From NCBI RefSeq assembly GCF_035271045.1, contig NZ_DATESC010000001.1, forward strand, positions 135,016 through 199,015: a stretch of 64,000 bases of DNA. The letters are read 5' to 3'. Each line of letters starts with the position of its first letter. Position 1 is the stretch's first letter. This DNA comes from Marinospirillum sp035271045. Its GTDB lineage: Bacteria; Pseudomonadota; Gammaproteobacteria; Pseudomonadales; Halomonadaceae. Below, piece after piece: positions 44,260-52,794 of this stretch. A program made the translations under genes and the position numbers. The notes under the pieces were generated by a model that was given only the letters and a program-made list of their open reading frames with translations, did no database searches and was not told the origin of the DNA.

Positions 44260-44742
44260 ATGCAAGTTGTAGCCAATAAAGTCGTCGCTATTCATTATAC
44301 TTTAACGAATGGCGAAGGTGAGGTTTTGGATTCTTCTTCAGGTGGCAACCCACTTTTTTATCTGCATGGTCATAACAACATTATTCCAGGTTTAGAAAAA
44401 GAATTGGAAGGTTGTAGTGTCGGTGATGATTTTGAGGTGGCTGTTGAGCCGGCAGAAGGTTATGGCGAACGTAATGCTGAATTAATGCAACAAGTTCCAC
44501 GGGAAGCTTTTCAAGGTGTCGATAATATTGAAGTTGGTATGCAATTTCAAACTGATGGCCCTGGTGGAACGATGGTCGTCACTGTAGTTGATGTGACAGA
44601 CGAGACGGTTAAGATTGATGCTAACCATCCGCTAGCGGGTGTAGCGCTTAATTTTAAAGGTAGTATTGAATCCATTCGTGATGCGCGTGAAGAAGAAGTT
44701 GAACACGGTCATGCTCACGAAGGTGATATGGCAGATCACTAA
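44260..44742 (+). CDS. slyD: FKBP-type peptidyl-prolyl isomerase, SlyD-like
   Basis: A 160-residue protein with a split FKBP domain and an inserted flap (about 70-125). YLHGHNNIIPGLEKELEGCSVGD (in parts) is the typical SlyD signature. The C-terminus has a short histidine cluster (HGHAHEGDMADH), shorter than the metal-binding tail of E. coli SlyD. It likely aids folding and may bind nickel or other metals. A strong terminator follows. Confidence 0.88.
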   Translation: MQVVANKVVAIHYTLTNGEGEVLDSSSGGNPLFYLHGHNNIIPGLEKELEGCSVGDDFEVAVEPAEGYGERNAELMQQVPREAFQGVDNIEVGMQFQTDGPGGTMVVTVVDVTDETVKIDANHPLAGVALNFKGSIESIRDAREEEVEHGHAHEGDMADH

Positions 44743-44797
44743 AAGTTAACTTTTATAGCGGCTTAAAAAAGTTATTTAATCAAAAGTTGCTTCAATG

Positions 44798-44834
44798 AAA
44801 ATGGCTGTAGCCTTATCGCTACAGCCATTTTTTT
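44798..44834 (+). terminator. Intrinsic terminator after the slyD-like gene
   Basis: ATGGCTGTAGC and GCTACAGCCAT form an 11-bp stem around a 6-base loop, followed by a run of T. Confidence 0.9.
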
Positions 44835-44871
44835 GTTAAAAATTAGTTAATATTTTTGTTAGGTAGCTGGT

Positions 44872-44898
44872 TAAAGTTTGATCTCTTGATGTCGATTG
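44872..44898 (+). promoter_or_regulatory. Sigma-28 (FliA) promoter upstream of the unknown 143-residue gene
   Basis: TAAAGTTT, an 11-base spacer and GTCGATTG match the flagellar sigma-28 consensus TAAAGTTT-N11-GCCGATAA at the -35 fully and at most -10 positions. The element lies 81 bp before the ATG at 44980 and directly after the slyD terminator, so it should drive only that gene. Confidence 0.75.
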
Positions 44899-44979
44899 TC
44901 TAATCTAATAGGTATGCTTTAAAGGATGGATTTTAAGAAGCCAATTTTAAAAAGTGGGTTAAATAGCTGAGGTACAATT

Positions 44980-45411
44980 ATGATCGAATCAAACATTAGT
45001 AATGTAGCAGCTGCAGCGATGCGCCAAGATGTACGCAGTGTGCAAGGTCAGCGTGAAGCAAATAAAACTACCGTAGCAGATCAAGCATCCAGTATTCCTA
45101 TGGCTTCAAGTGGTGTTGAAGCCGCCGATTCAACGACTACTGCTGTTGCAAGCCAACCTGCGGGTATCGTAACGCGTTTAGGTGAAACAACTGAGCAAGT
45201 ACCGCTTTATGAAGCTAATCGCCCTACGGCGGGTAGTATTATTCGTCCGGCAATTGAAGTTGCTCAGGATGTACGCCAAACACCGACAGATAATCAGCTT
45301 AATGAGCAGGTAGCACTTGAGCGTAAAGAGGTTAACGAAGTAGAAGAGCGCCCGACAATGACAACGCGTGGCAATGATCCTAGTGTCAATGACGTAGAAA
45401 AACTGGTTTAG
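44980..45411 (+). CDS. Unknown 143-residue protein, probably in the flagellar sigma-28 regulon
   Basis: I do not recognise this protein. It is hydrophilic, has no signal peptide or membrane segment, and is rich in Ala, Thr, Val, Gln and Glu, suggesting a largely disordered or helical protein. Its N-terminus (MIESNISNVAAAAMRQDV) resembles in composition the ends of exported flagellar axial proteins, but no known domain is visible. A sigma-28 promoter lies upstream and a terminator downstream, so it is a single-gene unit. Its own motility role is an inference from that promoter. The call as a real gene rests on the bracketing signals and a GAGG near the start. Confidence 0.7.
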   Translation: MIESNISNVAAAAMRQDVRSVQGQREANKTTVADQASSIPMASSGVEAADSTTTAVASQPAGIVTRLGETTEQVPLYEANRPTAGSIIRPAIEVAQDVRQTPTDNQLNEQVALERKEVNEVEERPTMTTRGNDPSVNDVEKLV

Positions 45412-45432
45412 TTACTTAACGCTATTTTATTT

Positions 45433-45457
45433 AAGCCCTGCTATTGCAGGGCTTTTT
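45433..45457 (+). terminator. Intrinsic terminator after the unknown 143-residue gene
   Basis: AAGCCCTGC and GCAGGGCTT form a 9-bp stem with a TATT loop, followed by TTTT. It ends the sigma-28-driven unit and lies about 35 bp from the convergent argF stop. Confidence 0.9.
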
Positions 45458-45493
45458 TATAGAACCAATGAACTGTTTATGGATTAAGCATGA

Positions 45494-46420
45494 TTATGCT
45501 GGGGCTTGTGTGTTAGAACCTGTAATAAGGAATTCCAGCAGCGCTTTTTGGGCATGGAGGCGGTTCCCCGCTTCTTGCCAGACTACCGAACGAGGATCAT
45601 CCAGCATATCTACACTGATTTCTTCGCCACGATGAGCCGGTAAACAGTGCATAAACAAAGCATCTTTGGCCGCATAATCCATCAGTGAAGGCGATACTTG
45701 ATAAGGTGCAAAGTCTTTTTTACGTTTTGCTTGCTCTTCTTCTTGCCCCATCGAAGCCCATACATCCGTCGTCACTAGCTGTACGCCTTCCACTGCTGCT
45801 TTAGGGTCGGCGATTAGGCTAACACGGTCAGCGTGGTCTTCTAATAATTGAGCGTCTGGCTGATAGCCTTCAGGGCCACAAATGCGTAATTGAAAGTCAA
45901 ATTGACGCGCAGCTTTCATGTAAGAATTACACATATTGTTGCCATCACCTATCCAAGTCACTGTTTTACCTTGCAAACTGCCACGGCATTCCACGAAAGT
46001 TTGCACATCGGCTAATAGTTGGCAAGGGTGAAAGCCATCGGTTAAGGCATTAATGACGGGTACACTAGAATGCCGTGCAAGGGTTTCTATGTCTTGGTGT
46101 GAATAAGTACGCACCATGATGGCATCAACCATTTCTGAAAGTACACGTGCCGTGTCTTCTAAAGGTTCACCACGACCTAGTTGGGTATCACGGGGTGACA
46201 AAAAAATCGCTCCTCCGCCCAGTTGAATCATGCCTGCTTCAAAAGAAACCCGCGTACGGGTCGACGATTTTTCAAAAATCATCGCCAATACACGGTTTTT
46301 TAAAGTCTGGTCAATAATGCCTTCTTTGTGCCGACGTTTAAGTAAAATGGCACGCTGAATGAGTCGCTCCAGCTCTTGTGGTGAAAGGTCTGTCAGGGTT
46401 AAAAAATGTCTGACGCTCAT
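45494..46420 (-). CDS. argF: Ornithine carbamoyltransferase
   Basis: A 308-residue enzyme that makes citrulline from ornithine and carbamoyl phosphate. The carbamoyl-phosphate motif SSTRTRVSFE is near residue 53 and the ornithine motif HCLPAHRGEE near 265. It follows argD on the same strand with a 3-bp gap. Confidence 0.96.
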   Translation of the reverse strand: MSVRHFLTLTDLSPQELERLIQRAILLKRRHKEGIIDQTLKNRVLAMIFEKSSTRTRVSFEAGMIQLGGGAIFLSPRDTQLGRGEPLEDTARVLSEMVDAIMVRTYSHQDIETLARHSSVPVINALTDGFHPCQLLADVQTFVECRGSLQGKTVTWIGDGNNMCNSYMKAARQFDFQLRICGPEGYQPDAQLLEDHADRVSLIADPKAAVEGVQLVTTDVWASMGQEEEQAKRKKDFAPYQVSPSLMDYAAKDALFMHCLPAHRGEEISVDMLDDPRSVVWQEAGNRLHAQKALLEFLITGSNTQAPA

Positions 46421-46423
46421 GTA

Positions 46424-47608
46424 TTAGCTCCGTGATGCTAGCCAATGTTTAATTAATTGGCTTAACTGGCTGATTAATTGTTCAGCTTCTTCGTCGGTAA
46501 GAGTAAGGGGGGGTAGAAGGCGCACTACCTGCCCAGCGGTTACGTTAATTAATAAACCATCATCTAAAGCAAGTTGTACCAGCTCGCCACAAGATTGATC
46601 CAGCTCAATGCCTAGCATTAAGCCACGGCCACGAATGCCTTTAACGCCTTTAACACCGTCTAACGCGGCTTCAAAACCTTTGACAAGGTGTTTGCCTAAC
46701 TCACCAGCACGTTTGGCGAGTTGTTCTTTTTCTAAGGTTTCTAGCACGGCTAGTACAACGGCTGAACCCAGTGGTGTACCACCGTAGGTTGAGCCGTGAT
46801 TGCCTGGTTGGAACAAATTAGCTGCTTTGCCATGCGCCATAACAGCACCAATAGGAAAGCCATTACCTAAACCTTTCGCCGTGGTTAATACGTCGGGCTT
46901 CCAGTCATAGCGCTGGTAAGCATAAAAATAACCTGTTCTACCGTTGCCGGTTTGTACTTCGTCAAGCATGAGTAATAAGTCGTGCTTATCGCATAATTCA
47001 CGCAAGCCATTCATAAATTCGTCGGTGGCAGGCATTAAACCGCCCTCGCCTTGAATGGGCTCAACTAAAATTGCTGCTATATCGTTACGTCTTTCAAGAA
47101 GGTTAGTTACTGCAGCTAAGTCATTATAAGTACTACGTATAAAGCCGCTGACTAAGGGCTCAAAGCCTGCTTGTACTTTGCGATTACCCGTTGCGGTTAG
47201 TGTGGCTAGAGTACGGCCATGAAAAGCATTTTCCATCACTAATATGTGAGGTGCATCAATGCCTTTTTTATGACCATACAAGCGTGCAAGTTTAATGGCA
47301 CCTTCATTCGCTTCAGCACCTGAGTTACAAAAAAAGATGCTGTCCATACCTGAAAGCTGGCTAAGTTTAGCAGCAGCAGCTTCTTGATTTGGAATTTGAT
47401 AAAGATTGGAGGTGTGTACTAGTTGGCTTGCTTGCTCACTTATCGCTTTAGTAACCGCTGGGTGTGCGTGCCCAAGGCCACAAACTGCAATACCAGCAAG
47501 GGCATCTAAGTAAGTTTTGCCATTAGTATCAGTCAGCCAAGCGCCTTTGCCTTCAACAAAAGCAACAGGTAGGCGACCATAAGTGTGCATCAGGGCGGAG
47601 TTGGCCAT
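46424..47608 (-). CDS. argD: Acetylornithine aminotransferase
   Basis: A 394-residue class III PLP aminotransferase. The PLP lysine is in VLTTAKGLGNGFPIGA near residue 245 and the MLDEVQTGNGRTG block lies before it. It acts in arginine synthesis on N-acetylornithine and may also serve the lysine pathway. GGAGGAAA precedes the ATG. It is the first gene of argDF and is divergent from grxD. Confidence 0.94.
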   Translation of the reverse strand: MANSALMHTYGRLPVAFVEGKGAWLTDTNGKTYLDALAGIAVCGLGHAHPAVTKAISEQASQLVHTSNLYQIPNQEAAAAKLSQLSGMDSIFFCNSGAEANEGAIKLARLYGHKKGIDAPHILVMENAFHGRTLATLTATGNRKVQAGFEPLVSGFIRSTYNDLAAVTNLLERRNDIAAILVEPIQGEGGLMPATDEFMNGLRELCDKHDLLLMLDEVQTGNGRTGYFYAYQRYDWKPDVLTTAKGLGNGFPIGAVMAHGKAANLFQPGNHGSTYGGTPLGSAVVLAVLETLEKEQLAKRAGELGKHLVKGFEAALDGVKGVKGIRGRGLMLGIELDQSCGELVQLALDDGLLINVTAGQVVRLLPPLTLTDEEAEQLISQLSQLIKHWLASRS

Positions 47609-47798
47609 GGTGCAAATTTCCTCCTAAATAATGCGGGCGAGCCCGAAAAACAATCAGTCTAAGCACTTGCCTTGTTACTGGCAAGATACACTTAATTTTT
47701 TATGGTGCTTGTTTATCAGTTGGCTTGAACGGTAAAATTGACTAACTTAGTCGGGTTTAAGCCCTGAGTCTTTTAATTTGCAAAAAAAGGTGCAACAA
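47609..47798. promoter_or_regulatory. Divergent argD / grxD promoter region with two inverted repeats
   Basis: CGGGC-GA-GCCCG (47634-47645) lies in the argD leader just above its ribosome site. CTTGCC-N8-GGCAAG (47666-47685) lies centrally. Neither resembles the ArgR box well. I see no gene in this stretch. Confidence 0.3.
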
Positions 47799-48125
47799 AT
47801 GTCTTCTACACTTGATACGATTAAAGAACAAATTGCTAGTAACGCTGTACTGCTTTACATGAAAGGTACGCCGCAGCTACCCCAGTGTGGTTTCTCTGCT
47901 CAAACTGTACAAGCGCTAATGGCTTGTGGTCAAAAATTTGCTTTTGTTAATATCTTAGAGCACTCAGATATTCGCGCTGAATTGCCTAAATATGCCAACT
48001 GGCCAACTTTTCCACAACTTTGGTTAAATGGCGAGTTAGTTGGTGGCTGTGACATCATCGTTGATTTACAGCAGCAAGGTGAATTACAAGCGATGGTAGA
48101 AGCCGCTGTTCAAGCACAAGCCTAG
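47799..48125 (+). CDS. grxD: Monothiol glutaredoxin
   Basis: A 108-residue CGFS-type glutaredoxin (PQCGFSAQ near residue 31; TFPQLWLNGELVGGCDI later). It binds a glutathione-ligated 2Fe-2S cluster and takes part in iron-sulfur delivery. The ATG at 47799 has AAGG eight bases before it; an upstream TTG is unlikely. Confidence 0.94.
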   Translation: MSSTLDTIKEQIASNAVLLYMKGTPQLPQCGFSAQTVQALMACGQKFAFVNILEHSDIRAELPKYANWPTFPQLWLNGELVGGCDIIVDLQQQGELQAMVEAAVQAQA

Positions 48126-48147
48126 TTTTTTAATTTTAAACAAGTAT

Positions 48148-48807
48148 TTAATCTGACATGGTTCTAAGTGCCAGATCCCAACCGCCGAGCTGATGCCAAG
48201 TATTAATAACAGCACAAAACAGTTCGGCGGTTTTTTCTGTGTCATAGCAAGCAGAATGCGCTTCACGATTATCAAAAGGGATACCTGCTGCAAGGCAGGC
48301 ACGCGATAATACTGTCTGACCAAAAGCCAAAGCACCTAAAGTCGCTGTATCAAAGCTAGAAAATGGATGAAAAGGGTTACGCTTAATATTGCAACGTTCC
48401 ACTGCCGCATTAATAAAGCCTAAATCAAAGCTGGCATTGTGACCGACTAAAATGGCACGGGTACAATTGTGTGCTTTAACTGCTTTGCGAATGGTTTTAA
48501 ATACGTCATCTAATGCTTGATTTTCTGCGACAGCAATACTGTGTCGAAAAGAATTGTCGAGGTCTATTTTTGTAAAGTCTAATGCGGCTTGTTCAATATT
48601 TGCCCCTTTAAAAGGGATTAAATGCTTAGTAATGCTATGATCGGGTAGAATAATGCCATTTTCATCCATCGTTAGAGTGGTGGCAGAGACTTCTAAAAGA
48701 GCATCGGTGGCTGAGTTAAAACCGGCGGTTTCAACATCGACAACCACGGGTAAATAGCCCCGAAAGCGGCTAGACATAGGATGTTTGACATTCGACTGAC
48801 TGTTCAC
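48148..48807 (-). CDS. rnt: Ribonuclease T
   Basis: A 219-residue DEDDh 3'-5' exoribonuclease for tRNA and small RNA end trimming. The catalytic acids are in VVVDVETAGF and GHNASFDLGF, and the final motif is HSACYDTEKTAELF. The start is GTG with AGGAG six bases upstream. It is divergent from motY, an arrangement also known in Vibrio. Confidence 0.93.
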   Translation of the reverse strand: MNSQSNVKHPMSSRFRGYLPVVVDVETAGFNSATDALLEVSATTLTMDENGIILPDHSITKHLIPFKGANIEQAALDFTKIDLDNSFRHSIAVAENQALDDVFKTIRKAVKAHNCTRAILVGHNASFDLGFINAAVERCNIKRNPFHPFSSFDTATLGALAFGQTVLSRACLAAGIPFDNREAHSACYDTEKTAELFCAVINTWHQLGGWDLALRTMSD

Positions 48808-48896
48808 GCAATGCTCCTGACCGGCGTGTAAATGAAAGACTTGGGTTGTTGCGGCTTCTAGCTTACCATAGCTATTGGCTTTTTCGTTTTTTTACC

Positions 48897-48923
48897 TAAA
48901 GTTTACCCAGCTTAGGTCGACTA
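48897..48923 (+). promoter_or_regulatory. Sigma-28 (FliA) promoter of motY
   Basis: TAAAGTTT, an 11-base spacer and GTCGACTA match the sigma-28 consensus, with a perfect -35 half. The element is 30 bp before the motY ATG. In Vibrio, motY is likewise a late flagellar gene. Confidence 0.82.
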
Positions 48924-48952
48924 TTAACAACTTAGCTAATAAGGATTTATGT

Positions 48953-49843
48953 ATGAAGCGCTTACAACAACTAGTCCCTATGTGTCTTTGTCTATTAATG
49001 GGCGGTACGAGTGCTTATGCATCGAGTTGGCAAGCCGGTTATGAAAATGCTTTATGGCAAACCAGCGATCCATCGCCGCTTAATTGTGAACTTTCGCATT
49101 ACATTCCTAATTTTGGTGAAGCACGTTTTATTCATCGTGCGGGTGAAACAGTGCGTATGGAAATTAAGCCTTTTCGTAATGCCTTGCGTGGTGGTGAAGT
49201 TAAATTAGTTGCTTTAGCACCTCAATGGATGCCGGGTGCGGATGCGCGTGCTTTGGGTAAGTATAACTTCCAAAAAACGGACTTACCGCTTCGCATTGCT
49301 ACACCACAAACTGAACTGATTTTAGAAAGCCTGCGCCAAGGTTTAATGCCTTCAATGGTGCAAGAAGATGCTGATTCGCGCATTGAGCGCCGTCGTGCCA
49401 GTTTAACACCGATTAATTTTCATCCAGCTTTTGCGCGTTTTCAGCTTTGCCAAGCCAAGTTGCTGCCGGTTAATTACGACCAAATTCGTGATATTTTAAT
49501 TACGTTTAATTTAGGTGGCGCACAGCTAACGCAGAGCGACCGTGACCAACTTGATTTGTTGGTGCGTTATGCCTACGCAGATCCTGAAGTTATTTTGGTG
49601 ATGGTTGATGCCCACTCAGATTCGTCTGGAACGCGCCGTGATAACCGAGAGCTTTCTAGTAAGCGTGCTGATACGGTAACTAAGTATTTGGTTGCGCGTG
49701 GAATGCCGCAGGAAATTATTCAAAGCCAATACCACGGACAGCGCTACCCCATTGCTAGTAATCGTACTACCGATGGTCGCAGTAAAAATCGGCGTGTAAC
49801 CATTAAATTAGAGCGGGAATTAGAAATCAAACCCATTTTCTAA
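48953..49843 (+). CDS. motY: Flagellar T-ring / stator-associated protein MotY
   Basis: A 296-residue periplasmic protein. A signal peptide ends near residue 24 (SAYASS), followed by the MotY-specific N-terminal domain (LNCELSHYIPNFGEARF). A C-terminal OmpA-like peptidoglycan-binding domain spans about 165-290, with VDAHSDSSGTRRDNRELSSKRA read in parts. In Vibrio and Pseudomonas, MotY forms the T ring that holds stators of the motor. The ATG at 48953 follows AAGGA; a longer upstream frame would enclose the promoter and is rejected. Confidence 0.92.
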   Translation: MKRLQQLVPMCLCLLMGGTSAYASSWQAGYENALWQTSDPSPLNCELSHYIPNFGEARFIHRAGETVRMEIKPFRNALRGGEVKLVALAPQWMPGADARALGKYNFQKTDLPLRIATPQTELILESLRQGLMPSMVQEDADSRIERRRASLTPINFHPAFARFQLCQAKLLPVNYDQIRDILITFNLGGAQLTQSDRDQLDLLVRYAYADPEVILVMVDAHSDSSGTRRDNRELSSKRADTVTKYLVARGMPQEIIQSQYHGQRYPIASNRTTDGRSKNRRVTIKLERELEIKPIF

Positions 49844-49884
49844 TGTGCCTTTTTATTTTCTAAGTAGTTTATAAGCGCTAGTCA

Positions 49885-49913
49885 CTGACGCTTAACTTTC
49901 CTTGCGCTATAAT
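49885..49913 (+). promoter_or_regulatory. Sigma-70 promoter of argG
   Basis: CTGACG, a 17-base spacer and the perfect -10 hexamer TATAAT lie about 92 bp before the argG ATG. Four of six -35 positions match. Confidence 0.6.
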
Positions 49914-49930
49914 CCCTCTTATAAGTTTTC

Positions 49931-49950
49931 GGCTGCTTAGGCAGCCTTTT
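49931..49950 (+). terminator. Small hairpin with T-tract in the argG leader
   Basis: GGCTGC-TTAG-GCAGCC followed by TTTT. It lies downstream of the TATAAT at 49908, so it would be in the argG leader transcript. It may end motY transcription or attenuate argG; the sequence does not decide. Confidence 0.5.
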
Positions 49951-50004
49951 ACAGTTTACTATTCCTACTTCTGGCTTAACGCTAAGGTAGTCTAAGGAGA
50001 AATC

Positions 50005-51240
50005 ATGTCTGATACAAAAAAACCTCATGTCAATAAAGTGGTATTGGCTTATTCCGGCGGCCTAGATACTTCCATTATTCTTAAATGGCTTGAAGATACC
50101 TATGGTTGTGAGGTCGTTACTTTTACCGCTAACTTAGGTCAAAGTGATGAACTAGAACCTGCCCGTGCTAAAGCTGAAGCGATGGGTGTTAAAGAGATTT
50201 ACATCGAAGATTTGCGTGAAGAGTTTGTTCGTGATTATGTTTTTCCAATGTTTCGAGCCAACGCTATCTATGAAGGCGAATACCTATTAGGTACGTCCAT
50301 TGCGCGTCCTTTAATTGCTAAGCGCTTAGTTGAAATTGCCAATGAAACCAATGCCGATGCCATTTCTCATGGTGCAACCGGTAAAGGTAATGACCAAGTA
50401 CGTTTTGAGCTAGGTGCCTATGCCTTGAAACCAGGTGTAAAAGTGATTGCACCTTGGCGTGAATGGGATTTGCTATCGCGTGAAAAGTTAATGGCTTACG
50501 CTAAAGAGCACAATATTCCGATTGATTTTGCTAAAGCAGGCACTAAATCGCCCTATTCTATGGATGCTAACCTGCTGCACATTTCTTACGAAGGTGGCTT
50601 GTTAGAAGACCCTTGGGCAGAACCTGAAGAAGCCATGTGGCGTTGGAGTGTTAGCCCAGAAGCTGCACCTAACGAACCGACTTACCTAGAACTAACCTAT
50701 GAAAAAGGCGATATCGTAGCCATTGACGGTGAACGTTTGAAGGCTCATGAGATTTTAGAAAAGCTAAATAAAATCGGTGGTGCTAACGGTATTGGTCGTT
50801 TAGATATCGTAGAAAACCGTTATGTAGGTATGAAAGCTCGCGGTGCTTACGAAACCCCTGGCGGCACGATTATGCTAAAAGCGCACCGTGCGATTGAATC
50901 CATCACTTTAGACCGTGAAGTTGCTCACTTAAAAGATGAGTTAATGCCACGTTATGCTGAGCTGATTTACAACGGCTACTGGTGGAGTCCTGAGCGTAAA
51001 ATGTTGCAGACGATGATCGATCAATCACAAGAATTTGTGAACGGTAAAGTACGCGTTAAGCTTTACAAGGGTAACGTGATTCCTGTGGGTCGTGAATCAG
51101 CGGATACTTTGGTAGATGAAAGCATTGCTACTTTTGAAGATGATGCGGGCGCTTATGACCAAAAAGATGCCGAAGGCTTTATTAAGCTCAATGCACTGCG
51201 TTTACGCATTGCAGCACAAAAAGGCCGTAATTTGTTATAA
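50005..51240 (+). CDS. argG: Argininosuccinate synthase
   Basis: A 411-residue ATP-dependent ligase of citrulline and aspartate. The PP-loop AYSGGLDTS is near residue 15, with GATGKGNDQVRFELGAYAL (in parts) and the C-terminal helix typical of the short bacterial class. AAGGAG lies upstream of the ATG. It completes, with argDF nearby, the late arginine steps except argH. Confidence 0.97.
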   Translation: MSDTKKPHVNKVVLAYSGGLDTSIILKWLEDTYGCEVVTFTANLGQSDELEPARAKAEAMGVKEIYIEDLREEFVRDYVFPMFRANAIYEGEYLLGTSIARPLIAKRLVEIANETNADAISHGATGKGNDQVRFELGAYALKPGVKVIAPWREWDLLSREKLMAYAKEHNIPIDFAKAGTKSPYSMDANLLHISYEGGLLEDPWAEPEEAMWRWSVSPEAAPNEPTYLELTYEKGDIVAIDGERLKAHEILEKLNKIGGANGIGRLDIVENRYVGMKARGAYETPGGTIMLKAHRAIESITLDREVAHLKDELMPRYAELIYNGYWWSPERKMLQTMIDQSQEFVNGKVRVKLYKGNVIPVGRESADTLVDESIATFEDDAGAYDQKDAEGFIKLNALRLRIAAQKGRNLL

Positions 51241-51260
51241 GCTTTATTGGCAATAATAAA

Positions 51261-51284
51261 AACCCTGCTTCGGCAGGGTTTTTT
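51261..51284 (+). terminator. Intrinsic terminator after argG
   Basis: AACCCTGC-TTCG-GCAGGGTT followed by TTTT; the UUCG loop is especially stable. An A-run on the other side could let it serve the convergent copper operon too. Confidence 0.9.
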
Positions 51285-51315
51285 GGGTTTAATGATTAAC
51301 TTTAATAAAGATTAA

Positions 51316-51771
51316 TTAGTGTTTTTGATGGTTTTTATGTGGCATTCCGACCATTTTACGCACTGGTAAATCTAGCTCAAGCAAACTACCATCATCAAGC
51401 TTTAAGCTAACTAATACATTTTCATCCATATTAAGTGGCTTTTTTAGGCCTATCAGCATGATATGCAAACCACCAGGTTTTAGATGCGTTGTGCTATTGG
51501 CTGCTAGGTCGATTTGTTTAACTTGGCGCATCTGCATAACGCCATCAACATTGGTATGGGTGTGTAGTTCAATCGCGTCAGCCGCTGCGCTGCTAGCGCT
51601 TACCACTGCGCGAGCTTGATTGCCTTGATTGTTGATGTCCATAAATGCAGCCGTAACCGCTGCAGTAGGGGGCACGGCGCGAATGTAGGCATTGTGGACT
51701 TGAACATCCATAGCTAAGGTTGAAAAACTAGCAAAAAAAGATGCCGCGATTAATAAGCGTAAAAATTTCAT
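51316..51771 (-). CDS. PCu(A)C-family periplasmic copper chaperone
   Basis: A 151-residue protein with a signal peptide (residues 1-20) and the DUF461/PCuAC fold. The copper ligands are in ELHTHTNVDGVMQMR and the later GGLHIMLIGL. The C-terminus is His-rich (MPHKNHQKH). It is thought to deliver copper to the CuA site of cytochrome c oxidase. It is the last gene of a leftward DUF2946-Sco-PCuAC operon, 10 bp after the Sco gene. Confidence 0.88.
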   Translation of the reverse strand: MKFLRLLIAASFFASFSTLAMDVQVHNAYIRAVPPTAAVTAAFMDINNQGNQARAVVSASSAAADAIELHTHTNVDGVMQMRQVKQIDLAANSTTHLKPGGLHIMLIGLKKPLNMDENVLVSLKLDDGSLLELDLPVRKMVGMPHKNHQKH

Positions 51772-51781
51772 AATAAATTCC

Positions 51782-52384
51782 TTAAAGTTGGTTTTCTAGG
51801 GCTTTAATAAGTATGGCTTGCAGTTCTTCACCACTAATAGAGTGAGGTAAGGTTGCTAGCAGTTCGCCACTTGAGTTTACTAGGTAAAAATCTGAAGTGT
51901 GATCGACGGCATAACCCATAGCAGAGTCAATCTCGACATAACGATAAAAAGCTCCATACTGCTTAGCAAGTTTGGCAAGGTAATCTTTTTCGCCTGTTAG
52001 ACCTAAAATGCCTGCTTCAAAAAATTTAACATAATCAGCGAGTCGGTCGGGTGTGTCTCTATCAGGATCAACCGAAATAAAGATGGGTTGTAACTGATTC
52101 TGTAAGTTTTCTGGTAGATAATTAATGGCTTTAGCCATAAAAATCATTGAAGTAGGGCAAATATCAGGACACCAAGTATAGCCAAAATAAACTAATGCTA
52201 ATTGCCCTTCAAAGTCACTTAACGAAACTTCACCTTGGTGGCTGGTTAGCGTAAAAGGCGCACCGGTTGGCTTTCCAATTGTAGCTGAATTGTCAGGCTG
52301 GTCTAAGCCGCTCTTTATTTGCAAAAAAGCTAAGCCCAAAAGTAGTAGAGCACCTACATAGAGTAGAGAACGATTAACTTTCAT
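51782..52384 (-). CDS. SCO1/SenC-type copper-binding thioredoxin-fold protein
   Basis: A 200-residue membrane-anchored protein (helix about 8-24). The copper motif CPDICP is near residue 75 and the distal His ligand is in YAVDHTSDF near 165. It delivers copper to, or reduces, the CuA site of cytochrome oxidase. Its place between PCuAC and DUF2946 genes supports this. Confidence 0.92.
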   Translation of the reverse strand: MKVNRSLLYVGALLLLGLAFLQIKSGLDQPDNSATIGKPTGAPFTLTSHQGEVSLSDFEGQLALVYFGYTWCPDICPTSMIFMAKAINYLPENLQNQLQPIFISVDPDRDTPDRLADYVKFFEAGILGLTGEKDYLAKLAKQYGAFYRYVEIDSAMGYAVDHTSDFYLVNSSGELLATLPHSISGEELQAILIKALENQL

Positions 52385-52419
52385 GTTGTTTCCTAATTAG
52401 CAATTAAAATAGACGGATT

Positions 52420-52794
52420 TTAGCTAATTGCAGGTGGTGCTCTAGTCGAAGGGCTTAAAAGGTTAGGGTGTTGGGTTTGTTGGTTGGTTATTACAGTAAA
52501 GAGAAGAGGTTGAGCAGGTAAGTCGCTTAAATAGGCTAGGTCTGTCATGCTGGAAAGGGCGACAGCCGGAAGGCAAGCAGGGCAATAGTTAAGGGGTTGT
52601 AGTGACTCGCTTAGCTCGTCATTCATGGCAATTAAGCGTTTCTCAAAGCCACCATGCCAAGCACAAATTTCTATATAACCATTGGCATGAACTTGAATGG
52701 GTGGGACTAAAAAAGGAGCCACCAACCGCTGCGTAATAACTAGCAAGGCTAACAATAGCATTAGGGTATTAAACAGAGGGTGTTTTACAAGCAT
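52420..52794 (-). CDS. DUF2946 family small membrane protein
   Basis: A 124-residue protein with an N-terminal membrane helix (about 8-27), a CPAC motif near residue 72 and the family ending RAPPAIS. DUF2946 genes often stand next to copper-handling genes, as here; a role in copper response is inferred. The first gene of the three-gene copper operon. Confidence 0.75.
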   Translation of the reverse strand: MLVKHPLFNTLMLLLALLVITQRLVAPFLVPPIQVHANGYIEICAWHGGFEKRLIAMNDELSESLQPLNYCPACLPAVALSSMTDLAYLSDLPAQPLLFTVITNQQTQHPNLLSPSTRAPPAIS

